DNA of 64,000 bases from JASGMR01 sp963664675. GTDB taxonomy: Bacteria > Thermotogota > Thermotogae > Petrotogales > Kosmotogaceae. Below the pieces are notes generated by a model. It worked only from the letters and a program-made list of their open reading frames with translations. It was not told the origin of the DNA and did not search any database. Of this stretch, positions 56,865 through 64,000 are shown one piece after another (position 1 is the stretch's first letter; every line of letters begins with the position of its first letter). The translations under genes were made by a program, and so were the position numbers. The stretch lies in assembly GCA_963664675.2 (NCBI GenBank), contig CAXXLB010000002.1, positions 496,001-560,000 on the forward strand, read 5' to 3'.

Positions 56865-57749
56865 ATGAGTAAGGCGATGAATTTTGATGATAATTTGAAT
56901 ACGGACAAAATCTGGTACAAGTCCAGAACTTTTTATAGAATAAAGAAAAACAAGAGATTAGTGGTAGGGACATTCATGGTTGCTTTTATAGTCTTTGTCG
57001 CTTTTTTTGCACCTCTATTGGCTTCCGAGGGATTGTATTCATTTAATTTTGATGCAAGACTCGCTCCGCCATCGAGTGACGCACCACTCGGGAGAGATGA
57101 TTTTGGAAGAGATATTTTAAGCAGGATAATATTGGGAAGCAGAGTTTCATTGATTGTTGGACTGGTATCACAGATAATTGCTCTCGTTGTTGGAACACTT
57201 TTAGGTGTGTTGGCGGGTTTTTATGGCGGGACTGTGGATAATGTGATAATGAGAATTCTGGATGTTTTTTTTGCTTTTCCTTCACTGTTGCTTGCTATCG
57301 CTTTGATGACGATTTTCGGAGGAAGCGTTACTAACGTAATAATTGCTATAGGCCTGGTTTATATCCCCGCTTTTGCAAGAATTGTCAGGGGGTCTACTTT
57401 GTCTGTGAAGGAAAAGGAATACATTGAATCCGCGAAGGCTCAGGGGATGGCTGATATCAGAATTTTGCTTTTACACGTGCTCCCAAATATTATCGGTCCG
57501 ATTATCATTTATGCCACTATGGGAATCGGTGATGCGATAATAACTGAGGCTGGCCTGAGTTTCCTGGGTTTAGGAATACAGCCCCCGACACCCACGTGGG
57601 GAGGAATGCTTTCAAATGGTAAAAATTATATCAGTGTTGCACCATACGAAGTAATATATTCGGGAATTGCGATTATGATAACGGTGGTCGCATTTAACAC
57701 TCTGGGAGATGGGTTAAGAGATTTCTTTGATCCAAAGCAAAGTGTCTGA
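56865..57749 (+). CDS. Peptide ABC transporter permease (DppC type)
   Basis: The second transmembrane subunit, 294 residues. The N-terminal soluble part is followed by FMVAFIVFVAFFAPLLA, then the signature LGRDDFGRDILSRIILGSRVSL, five more membrane segments and the EAA loop ESAKAQGMADIRILLLHVLPNIIGPI. ATG 56865 has GAGGTG eight bases ahead. It is the last gene of the dpp operon. Its stop codon abuts the stop codon of the convergent lipoprotein gene with no base between. Confidence 0.93.
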   Translation: MSKAMNFDDNLNTDKIWYKSRTFYRIKKNKRLVVGTFMVAFIVFVAFFAPLLASEGLYSFNFDARLAPPSSDAPLGRDDFGRDILSRIILGSRVSLIVGLVSQIIALVVGTLLGVLAGFYGGTVDNVIMRILDVFFAFPSLLLAIALMTIFGGSVTNVIIAIGLVYIPAFARIVRGSTLSVKEKEYIESAKAQGMADIRILLLHVLPNIIGPIIIYATMGIGDAIITEAGLSFLGLGIQPPTPTWGGMLSNGKNYISVAPYEVIYSGIAIMITVVAFNTLGDGLRDFFDPKQSV

Positions 57750-59729
57750 TTACATAATGTAAGATTTGATTTTTTCTAAAACTTCTTTTAATACTTCTTT
57801 TGATAACATAGTTTGAAGATGATCCAGATTTTCAACGAATATTTCATCCGTTTCATCCGAAAGTCTCTGACTGTGATAATTGGATATTCCATCCGAGAGA
57901 TATTCTGTTTCGTTATTTTTGGATGAAAAGGTTTTCAATAAAGAATCGAGTAACCTTATGGAGAAACAATTGAAATATCCGCCATCATAAGCCTTTTTCA
58001 ATGAAATGTTCCCTTCTATTAAAGAGTTAACTGTGAGTATTTTGTCAAAATATTCATGTTTTTCATTGAATTCGTATAGGTCTTGATTTTGAATAAAGAT
58101 ATCATTTCCACCGAAAAGATTTTTGTTGATTTCTTCTACGTAATCGTTGTTGTCGTACATTGCCGATCTTCCACATGAAAAAGGATCAATGTTTTTGGTC
58201 TCCACCAGAATTGATACAAATAAAGGGTATTTTGAAATTATTTCTTTTAAAACATTCGAAAAATATTCGATAAAATTGGAAGATAAAAGGTTTTCCTTAA
58301 AATCGTTGTCTATAAGTTCTGAAAAATATAAAACATATCCTAAATAAACGAGTGAATCGAAATTTGCCCCAAAATCTTTGAATTTCGGGAGGTAAAAAGA
58401 ATAAGAGTTTCCCGGATTTTCGAATTTATCTATGTTTATAAGGATAGAACTTGCACTTTGCAAAGCGGATCCATGATTTATACCGTTTATGGTTATTATT
58501 TTGTTTATCTGTTCATAGTCCCCCAGTTTTTTGTTATCCGATATTTCCGTAGCCGATGCGTATCGTATAATGAGTGCACCGAGACTGTGCCCTATGAGAA
58601 ATATATTGTCGTATTTTTCAAGTAAAGTTCCGTCCGATATTAAATGTGCTAAATTTTCTCCCGATTCCTGAACGGTTTGAAAATATGTATCGGTTATGAA
58701 TTCATAATAATCAAAATTATTTCTTAAAAGAGAATCCTCATCAATCAATGAATACATTTCCCTCCAGGTCCATTGGCGTCCTTCGTTTCTCCAGTGTGAA
58801 AACTTATCGCTTTCATTTTTAACGGACCCCTGATGTCCGGAGACCAGAATGACAGCATTTTTATTTCGCGTCGACAGTTTACTCGTTTTATCTATCTCCA
58901 TTTCAAAGGTTCTTTTGTTTTGATCGTTTTTGGTTAATTCCATTTTCCACAGTTCAGAATAGGGATAATATTTTTCAGTGGATGATATTTTTATACTTAT
59001 AAAATTTGGATTATATGTTATTACCGGATTCTTCAAGTTGAAACAAACGGGATATATGAATCCATCGTCATTTGAATTTTCCTTAAGAACAAAGGGAGAA
59101 TTTATCTCCGTAATGAAATCTTCATGGTCTGAAAATTTGTAAGAAATCTCCGTGTTTACATAATTTGCCTGTAGATCAGTTATTTCGATCGGTATAATCA
59201 ATTTTGATGAAAAGAAAATATTTTTTTCGTATTCTCCTGAATAATCGATATCGTAATATAAGTCTTCGTTCCGGAAAATTAAATTGAATTGAAGTTCCTC
59301 TTCGGGAAAGGTCCGATTAATGATTCCATACAGGAAAGATTCATCTCCAAAATTGTCTTTTAATATACGATAATATGAATCTTTATATTTTACGAAGGGT
59401 AAATCACAATCATTACTGAATATTCCAATCCTGTATTCTTCCTGAAGATATTCCTTGCCGTTTTTCTCCCCGAATTTTTTCACTTTGTAAAACAGATTAT
59501 GAGAGATCGGAATAGAGCTGCCCGCTTTTAAATCCTCCCGGGTATAAGATTTTTGGGATTTTTCCGAATATATTTCTATTCTTGAAAAGTTTTGAAAATC
59601 ATTGAAGTGTAATTCTCCATTTTGAGAAAATGAAATAGATTGGTTTTCTGAAAAATTTCGAATGCCGGTGCACGATGATAAACTGAAAATTATTACAAGA
59701 AAACCAAAAAACAAAAAAAAATTTCTCAA
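57750..59729 (-). CDS. Lipase-like lipoprotein (PGAP1-type alpha/beta hydrolase)
   Basis: The 659-residue protein has a lipoprotein signal (FFLFFGFLVIIFSLSSC, Cys20). The first 270 residues form beta-rich domains (ISFSQNGELHFNDFQN). The C-terminal half is an alpha/beta hydrolase with NAVILVSGHQGSV as the oxyanion strand, nucleophile elbow IGHSLGALIIRYAS (Ser in GHSLG) and the late His candidate in ISNYHSQ. This order resembles PGAP1-type lipases and esterases that act at membranes. It would sit outside the cytoplasm. The stop codon touches the stop of dppC. Substrate unknown. Confidence 0.72.
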   Translation of the reverse strand: MRNFFLFFGFLVIIFSLSSCTGIRNFSENQSISFSQNGELHFNDFQNFSRIEIYSEKSQKSYTREDLKAGSSIPISHNLFYKVKKFGEKNGKEYLQEEYRIGIFSNDCDLPFVKYKDSYYRILKDNFGDESFLYGIINRTFPEEELQFNLIFRNEDLYYDIDYSGEYEKNIFFSSKLIIPIEITDLQANYVNTEISYKFSDHEDFITEINSPFVLKENSNDDGFIYPVCFNLKNPVITYNPNFISIKISSTEKYYPYSELWKMELTKNDQNKRTFEMEIDKTSKLSTRNKNAVILVSGHQGSVKNESDKFSHWRNEGRQWTWREMYSLIDEDSLLRNNFDYYEFITDTYFQTVQESGENLAHLISDGTLLEKYDNIFLIGHSLGALIIRYASATEISDNKKLGDYEQINKIITINGINHGSALQSASSILINIDKFENPGNSYSFYLPKFKDFGANFDSLVYLGYVLYFSELIDNDFKENLLSSNFIEYFSNVLKEIISKYPLFVSILVETKNIDPFSCGRSAMYDNNDYVEEINKNLFGGNDIFIQNQDLYEFNEKHEYFDKILTVNSLIEGNISLKKAYDGGYFNCFSIRLLDSLLKTFSSKNNETEYLSDGISNYHSQRLSDETDEIFVENLDHLQTMLSKEVLKEVLEKIKSYIM

Positions 59730-59758
59730 GTTCTTCTTCTCCCGAATCGTTTGAATTA

Positions 59759-59977
59759 TTATAACTTGAATCTTTGTTTTTTGGTAATGAACAGAAAATT
59801 TATTTTTGTAGTTTGACGCATATTGAAAATCAGAATATTATAAAAAGAGTTTTGTTTTTTTCTGATTCTATAGAACCCCCATTTAAAAGGCTTTCCGGAT
59901 TTATAATACATTTCATGAAAGTACTTATCCTTTGGAAGATTGATAAATTTTATGATTCCTTCGGAATCTGTGGTCAT
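59759..59977 (-). other. Short reading frame of doubtful coding status
   Basis: A 72-codon frame (TDSEGIIKFINLPKDKYFHE near its start) reads like part of a beta-sandwich domain, but there is no ribosome site, a stop lies shortly upstream in frame, and the second half is of low complexity. It could be a remnant of a gene or chance. Confidence 0.25.
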
Positions 59978-60031
59978 AACTTTTTCAGCTTTTATCCTGA
60001 TTATTTTCTATTCATAACAAATAATGATTTA

Positions 60032-60199
60032 TCACAAGAAAGACAAAACAATAAAGGTAATTATAATTATGCCGAATATCAGAGCTGTTATTATACTTAT
60101 CACTCTGTTTCTTTTTGCTTTATTTAAATTAGTGTTAGATTCATTGTGCTGTAAAAGCATTTTATTAATTTTCTTTTTTGTTTCTTCATCGAGTGGCAT
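60032..60199 (-). CDS. Small single-span membrane protein, 55 residues
   Basis: A 55-residue frame starting at ATG 60199 with GAAGGTG seven bases ahead. The N-terminal half is charged (MPLDEETKKKINKMLLQHN, then NLNKAKRNR) and the rest is a hydrophobic segment (ISIITALIFGIIIITFIVLSFL). The N-in/C-out topology follows the positive-inside rule. A promoter TTGTAT-N16-TATAAT lies just upstream on the same strand (60219-60246). No family is recognised. Together the RBS, promoter and amphipathic layout make it a good small-protein candidate. Confidence 0.6.
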   Translation of the reverse strand: MPLDEETKKKINKMLLQHNESNTNLNKAKRNRVISIITALIFGIIIITFIVLSFL

Positions 60200-60218
60200 T
60201 TTATACACCTTCTTACAT

Positions 60219-60246
60219 ATTATATATAATTATAAAAAATATACAA
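60219..60246 (-). promoter_or_regulatory. Promoter of the 55-residue membrane protein gene
   Basis: On the minus strand TTGTAT (60246-60241) is followed after 16 bases by TATAAT (60224-60219), about 20 bases before the ATG at 60199. It supports the small gene as transcribed independently. Confidence 0.55.
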
Positions 60247-60313
60247 AATTTTTTTTATTTAAAGATTTTTTATGTGTTAATATTTTTAATAGAGATTAAA
60301 AGAAGGTGAAGTT

Positions 60314-60778
60314 ATGATAGATGAAAAAATGAAAGAATATCTCCATGCGAACGAATTGGTTTTTTACGAATTTCCGGATGGGACTACCCCAACTTCTCTG
60401 GATGCTGCAAGAAAACTCGGCGTAGAGGTAGGGCAGATCGCTAAAACGATCCTTTTTATAGGAAAAAGTAAAAAGACGTATTTAGCTGTTTGTCCCGGAG
60501 ATAGAAAAGTGTCTTCTTCGAAGTTGAAAAAAACAATCGGTGAAAAAGCAAAATTGGCTTCTTACAATGAGACCGAGGAAATAACAGGTTATACTCCAGG
60601 GGGAGTTTGCCCTTTTCTGGTGAATGTGGATGAAATAATAATCGATGAATGGTTAAATGATTTTGAAAAGGTTTATTCTGCAGCAGGATCTTCAGGGTCA
60701 GCTGTAGAAGTTGATTATAAAAAACTTCTTGAGCTAACCGATGGAATTTCAGCCGATATTTCTAATGAAAAAACATAA
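60314..60778 (+). CDS. YbaK/ProX-type aminoacyl-tRNA editing protein
   Basis: YbaK-fold proteins hydrolyse mischarged tRNAs, for example Cys-tRNA(Pro) or Ala-tRNA(Pro). The 154-residue protein has the family signatures: SLDAARKLGVEVGQIAKTILF with the Lys of the active site, YLAVCPGDRKVSSSKLK, GYTPGGVCPF and VYSAAGSSGSAVEVDY. AAGGTGAAG precedes the ATG. Which mischarged tRNA is cleared cannot be said. Confidence 0.92.
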   Translation: MIDEKMKEYLHANELVFYEFPDGTTPTSLDAARKLGVEVGQIAKTILFIGKSKKTYLAVCPGDRKVSSSKLKKTIGEKAKLASYNETEEITGYTPGGVCPFLVNVDEIIIDEWLNDFEKVYSAAGSSGSAVEVDYKKLLELTDGISADISNEKT

Positions 60779-60854
60779 TTATATTAAACTGTAGTTTTAA
60801 AACAGAAAAATTTTATTTTCAAAATATTTTTAAACACATCTTGAACAGAGTTAT

Positions 60855-60999
60855 CAAAAAAAGGCACCTGTATAAGACAGGTGCTAATTGAAGTGGTAGT
60901 TTTTTCTTTTTGTTGCTCACGCGCTTTGGCGCGCTTTAAGGTATAAAGAGGATTCGAACATATGAAAAGGTTTTCAAAAGTCTTACACTTATACCCTTC
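60855..60999 (-). ncRNA. Candidate small RNA with tRNA-like geometry
   Basis: A minus-strand transcript is suggested by TATAAT (61011-61006) upstream and by an intrinsic terminator at the 3' end: GCACCTGT (60864-60871) pairs with ACAGGTGC (60877-60884), then seven or eight T. Within it GGTATAA (60995-60989) pairs with TTATACC (60946-60940). The latter is preceded at exactly the tRNA distance by CCTCT and the T-loop TTCGAAT. A G+C-rich hairpin CGCGC-CAAA-GCGCG follows. There is no room for a D arm (56 bases in all), no encoded CCA, and the T-stem 5' side is mismatched. No protein gene is visible here; identity is unknown. Confidence 0.45.
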
Positions 61000-61140
61000 A
61001 AGGGTATTATAGTACGTCTTTCATTACGTTTTATATAAAATAAGAACTCTTTTCTTAACATTTAATTAAATTTTTTTCTAAAAAAATAATAATTCTGTAT
61101 TTGGCACATTATTGCATTCCAATTGCCAGGAGGGATAAAT

Positions 61141-61911
61141 ATGAAAGAGATTGAAAAAGTATTTTCTGATTTAAACAAAGTCACAGTAGATAGTGTAGTC
61201 GAATTGAACAAAAAAAAGGAAATTATTCTTGAATTTATAAACTATAGAATTAAAGAAATAATAGATGTTGATAGCTCTCTCATTGGTGAAAATTGCGTGT
61301 ATACGCTTTATATAGATAATCACAGATTTTTCTCTTCTCTTATAAAAAACTTACATAATGATAATTTCGATGAGATTTTGGAAACGCTTTGTGAGATTTA
61401 TAAATCATACGACGTTTTGGATATTCCCTTTGATTTTTTACTTAAAATATATGAAATTACTTCCGTAGCTTTAAAATGGTATTTGAGTAAAAAAAGTTAT
61501 GATGAAATATTTCCCTTCTTTCAAAAAGTAGTGGAGAACCACAATAAATTTATAGATATCTCAAAATCGTTTGAAGTGGATAAAGACAGAGTTATTGGAG
61601 ATTCTGAAATACTCAAAAAAGAGACAATTAAAAACCTTTTAAATGGAAACGAAAGGGGTCTCGTGCAGATTATTCAATCATATATTTCCGATATCAACAG
61701 TCTTAAATGTTTTTATATAAAAATAATCAAACCTTCTATTGATAAAATAGATCAACTCAGGATGGAAAAAAAGTTAACTGAAGATCAGGAAACTATAGCA
61801 GCTCAGGAAATAGTAAAAATCATGAATTATCTTTATGTATATTATAGGTCCCTTGAAGACAAGAAAAATGTTTATAAAAAATATGATAATTTGAGATACT
61901 CCTGTATTTGA
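61141..61911 (+). CDS. Helical protein of unknown function, faintly like a B12-binding helical domain
   Basis: The 256-residue protein is predicted all-helical. The C-terminal third (LLNGNERGLVQIIQSYI, then IKPSIDKIDQLRMEKKLTEDQETIAAQEIV) has the rhythm of the four-helix module found before the cobalamin-binding Rossmann fold in MtaC- and CarH-like proteins. No such fold follows, because the chain ends about 30 residues later. There is no DxHxxG motif. So it may be a sensor without B12, or unrelated. ATG 61141 has AGGAGGG six bases ahead; the ATG at 61123 is less likely. No operon partner. Confidence 0.5.
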   Translation: MKEIEKVFSDLNKVTVDSVVELNKKKEIILEFINYRIKEIIDVDSSLIGENCVYTLYIDNHRFFSSLIKNLHNDNFDEILETLCEIYKSYDVLDIPFDFLLKIYEITSVALKWYLSKKSYDEIFPFFQKVVENHNKFIDISKSFEVDKDRVIGDSEILKKETIKNLLNGNERGLVQIIQSYISDINSLKCFYIKIIKPSIDKIDQLRMEKKLTEDQETIAAQEIVKIMNYLYVYYRSLEDKKNVYKKYDNLRYSCI

Positions 61912-62092
61912 TAAGAAAAAATAATAGTTGTACAATTAAGCCGGTATAATATTATTTTTTTTATCAATGGATCATTTTTGTTCGTTCGCTTCTAAATAAA
62001 AAATTTCATTATGATAAATATTTTTTAATAGCTATATAAATATTTTCGATATAAAATGTTAAAAATATCTCATCATAGTATTGTAATTTGTA

Positions 62093-63202
62093 TTATACGG
62101 ATTTTTCCAGATGATCTCTGATTCTTTCGGAAGCCTTTCCGTCACCGAAGGGATTGTTCATGCCTGACATTTTTTTATACTCTTTTTCGTCGTTCAAAAG
62201 CAGTAATGCCTCTTTTTTGACTTTTTCTTTATCAGTTCCAACGAGTTTTGCCGTTCCACCCTCTATCGCTTCGGGTCTTTCTGTCGTTTCTCTGAGTACC
62301 AGAGTGGGTATTCCAAGTGATGGGGCTTCTTCCTGTATTCCGCCCGAGTCAGTTAATATCAGTTGAGCCCTTTCCATGACGGATATGAACGGAAGATAAT
62401 CGAGCGGGTCAGTGAGAATTATATTTTCATGTCCTTTTAATTCTTCGTATACTATCTCACGAACAGCGGGATTCAAATGAACGGGGAAAAGCAACTTGTA
62501 ATCCTTTTTTTCATACAAAATTTCTTTTACGGCCTTCATAACATCTTTCATCGGTTTTCCCCAATTTTCCCTTCTGTGCATCGTCATGAGTATATATTTT
62601 GTGTTTTCAATCCCCAATTTTTCTCTTATTTTTTTTAATCTTTCACTTTTCTCTTTCAGTGTACATAGAAGCGCATCGATGACGGTATTTCCAGTTACAA
62701 GAATATTCTGTTCATTTGTATTCTCTTTCAGGAGATTTTCCTTCGCTTTTTCTGTCGGTGTGTAGTGATAGGTGGATATAACACTGTTCAGTCTGCGATT
62801 AACCTCCTCAGGAAATGGATTGTATATGTTGTCAGTTCTTAAACCCGCTTCAACATGTCCAACAGGAATTTTATGATAGAAGGATACAAGTGAACCCACG
62901 AATGTTGACGTTGTATCTCCCTGTACAAGCGTTGCGGAAAAATTTTCTTTTTTATAAACTTCATCTATTTTAGCTGTCAATCGAGATGTTAATCCCGAAA
63001 GAGATTGTCTTTCTTTCATTATATTTAAGTCATAATCGGGTTTTATTTTGAATAAGTTGAGAATCTGATCCAGCATCTCTCTGTGTTGTGCGGTAGCAAT
63101 TACTATTGGTTCCAAACTGCTGTTTTTTAATGCCAGATAAACCGGTGCCATTTTTATCGCTTCCGGTCTTGTACCGAATATCAGTGCTATTCTTTTCTTC
63201 AT
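62093..63202 (-). CDS. wecB: UDP-N-acetylglucosamine 2-epimerase (non-hydrolysing)
   Basis: WecB interconverts UDP-GlcNAc and UDP-ManNAc for surface polysaccharides. The 369-residue protein opens with IFGTRPEAIKMAPVYLALK, then TAQHREMLDQIL, QGDTTSTFVG, VGHVEAGLRTDNIYNPFPEE, MTMHRRENWG, and the C-terminal ILTDSGGIQEEAPSLG with RETTERPEA. All catalytic His/Asp/Glu positions of the family appear intact. AGGATAGGAAT lies ahead of the ATG. It stands alone here, without other polysaccharide genes nearby. Confidence 0.96.
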   Translation of the reverse strand: MKKRIALIFGTRPEAIKMAPVYLALKNSSLEPIVIATAQHREMLDQILNLFKIKPDYDLNIMKERQSLSGLTSRLTAKIDEVYKKENFSATLVQGDTTSTFVGSLVSFYHKIPVGHVEAGLRTDNIYNPFPEEVNRRLNSVISTYHYTPTEKAKENLLKENTNEQNILVTGNTVIDALLCTLKEKSERLKKIREKLGIENTKYILMTMHRRENWGKPMKDVMKAVKEILYEKKDYKLLFPVHLNPAVREIVYEELKGHENIILTDPLDYLPFISVMERAQLILTDSGGIQEEAPSLGIPTLVLRETTERPEAIEGGTAKLVGTDKEKVKKEALLLLNDEKEYKKMSGMNNPFGDGKASERIRDHLEKSV

Positions 63203-63345
63203 ATTATTCCTATCCTCCCACTATACCTAGTAAATAATAACATAGAAAAAATAGTTACGGAATAAGTGAATTAGGAAATGAAACTATGATAAAATTTTAT
63301 TTGTTGTTCATTCAATGTACGGGATAATCGGATAGGGTGATTTAT

Positions 63346-64000
63346 TTGGATAAAGGTTTTTTAGCTATTGATTTGGGAGCTTCCTCAGGGAAAGCCGTTT
63401 TAGGAAAAATAAAGAAGAATAAACTCGAATTTATCGAAGTACATAGATTTGAAAATATTCCCTTTGAGTTAAAAAATAACATTTTCTGGGATTTTAATAA
63501 TCTGTACAGGAATGTTATTATTTCCCTTAGAAAAGCGAGTGAACTTGAAAACGTTCATGTGGAATCTGTAGGAATCGACAGCTGGGGAGTCGATTTCGGA
63601 CTCGTTAATATAGATGGATTTTTGCTGTGCAATCCATTTCACTATAGAAATGCATTCAATTATGATTTCATGGAAAGTGTTTTTGAAATTCTTCCCAAAG
63701 AAGAGATTTTTAAGAGATGTCCAACCCAATTTCAACCCTTCAATTCTCTCTATCAGCTATACGGTTTGAAAAGAATCAACAGATCCGCTTATGAAATTAC
63801 CGGGAATGTTTTATCAATTCCATCGCTTTTTTATTATTTTTTAACCGGGAAAGCCTTTTATGAATATACCTTTGCCACCACGACACAGATGTATAATTAC
63901 AAAGATAGGAACTGGGACGGCTATTTATTGGATAAATTGAGTTTGAGAAACGATTTTCTCCCAGAGATTTTACCGCCTGGAACTAATCTGGGAAAGCCAT
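63346..64000 (+). CDS. rhaB: Rhamnulokinase (FGGY family), 3'-truncated by window edge
   Basis: FGGY-family kinase, probably rhamnulokinase, phosphorylating L-rhamnulose. The N-terminal part reads DKGFLAIDLGASSGKAVLGK (the phosphate-binding DxGxxSxK-like loop) and continues with SVGIDSWGVDFGL, NPFHYRNAF and ITGNVLSIPSLFYYFLTG, which match the first half of RhaB. The start is TTG 63346 with AGGGTGA about seven bases ahead. The frame runs open to the last base, so the gene continues outside the window. The frame has no stop and therefore is easy to overlook. A rhamnose operon may follow. Confidence 0.82.
   Translation, partial: MDKGFLAIDLGASSGKAVLGKIKKNKLEFIEVHRFENIPFELKNNIFWDFNNLYRNVIISLRKASELENVHVESVGIDSWGVDFGLVNIDGFLLCNPFHYRNAFNYDFMESVFEILPKEEIFKRCPTQFQPFNSLYQLYGLKRINRSAYEITGNVLSIPSLFYYFLTGKAFYEYTFATTTQMYNYKDRNWDGYLLDKLSLRNDFLPEILPPGTNLGKP

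Noticed and set aside
60863..60886. Terminator for the YbaK gene on the plus strand
   Set aside because: The hairpin is followed by T on the minus strand only; on the plus strand no T run follows.

Overview
The window is a 64 kb piece of an A+T-rich bacterial chromosome. Several things point to the phylum Thermotogota, probably one of its moderately thermophilic or mesophilic lineages (Petrotogales-like; inferred). These are the 16S features (the 'CCTTACCAGGG' stretch and the GGAGCGTGTGGTTTAATT region), a type I-B CRISPR system, a stand-alone cyclic-2,3-diphosphoglycerate-synthetase-like protein, rubrerythrin, a PDO/TrxB pair and peptide ABC transporters. The rRNA genes are only about half G+C, which argues against extreme thermophily. 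No insertion sequence or prophage was recognised.

Layout. 1-7.8 kb: the 3' part of a type I-B cas operon (cas7-cas5-cas3-cas1-cas2-cas4, tightly overlapped, entering from the left edge) followed by its CRISPR array of 22 repeats, which ends in a truncated repeat fused to a fragment of a histidine-kinase gene. 7.9-10.6 kb: an AbiEi/AbiEii toxin-antitoxin pair and a Fic protein, so the left 10.6 kb forms a defence island. 11 kb: tRNA-Pro(GGG). 11.4-21 kb: metabolic and envelope genes (cDPG synthetase-like GTPase, formamidase, lysophospholipase-like hydrolase, PEGA/DUF4384 protein, glycine-zipper membrane protein, nucleotidase, MFS transporter) and an OmpR/EnvZ-type two-component system. 21.1-25.95 kb: an rRNA operon (16S-23S-5S) with strong promoter, visible processing stems, no spacer tRNA and an intrinsic terminator.

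26-39.3 kb: GNAT, a C-domain-less pyruvate-kinase-like protein, Tex and IadA in a row; a PfkB kinase; a large secreted zinc metallopeptidase with a probable outer-membrane beta-barrel; then an operon rplI-RNase Z-NfeD-stomatin-membrane protein-PDO-TrxB. 39.4-50.4 kb: a second zincin-like lipoprotein, a MATE pump, MBL hydrolase, an InlB-repeat lipoprotein broken by an in-frame stop in its signal peptide, rubrerythrin, CDF transporter and GH13 glucosidase divergent from a WYL-like regulator, and a pilin pair. 50.6-57.7 kb: a complete dpp-type peptide transport operon with a D-aminopeptidase and an RpiR regulator, suggesting uptake of D-amino-acid peptides such as murein fragments. 57.7-64 kb: a lipase-like lipoprotein, a 55-residue membrane protein, a YbaK editing protein, a candidate small RNA with tRNA-like geometry, a helical protein of unknown function, WecB, and the start of a rhamnulokinase running off the right edge.

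The most unusual items are the outer-membrane metallopeptidase, the minimal pyruvate-kinase-like protein, the D-arm-less tRNA-like RNA locus near 60.9 kb, the amber-interrupted lipoprotein, the apparent ATA start of the GH13 gene, and the junction between CRISPR array and kinase fragment.
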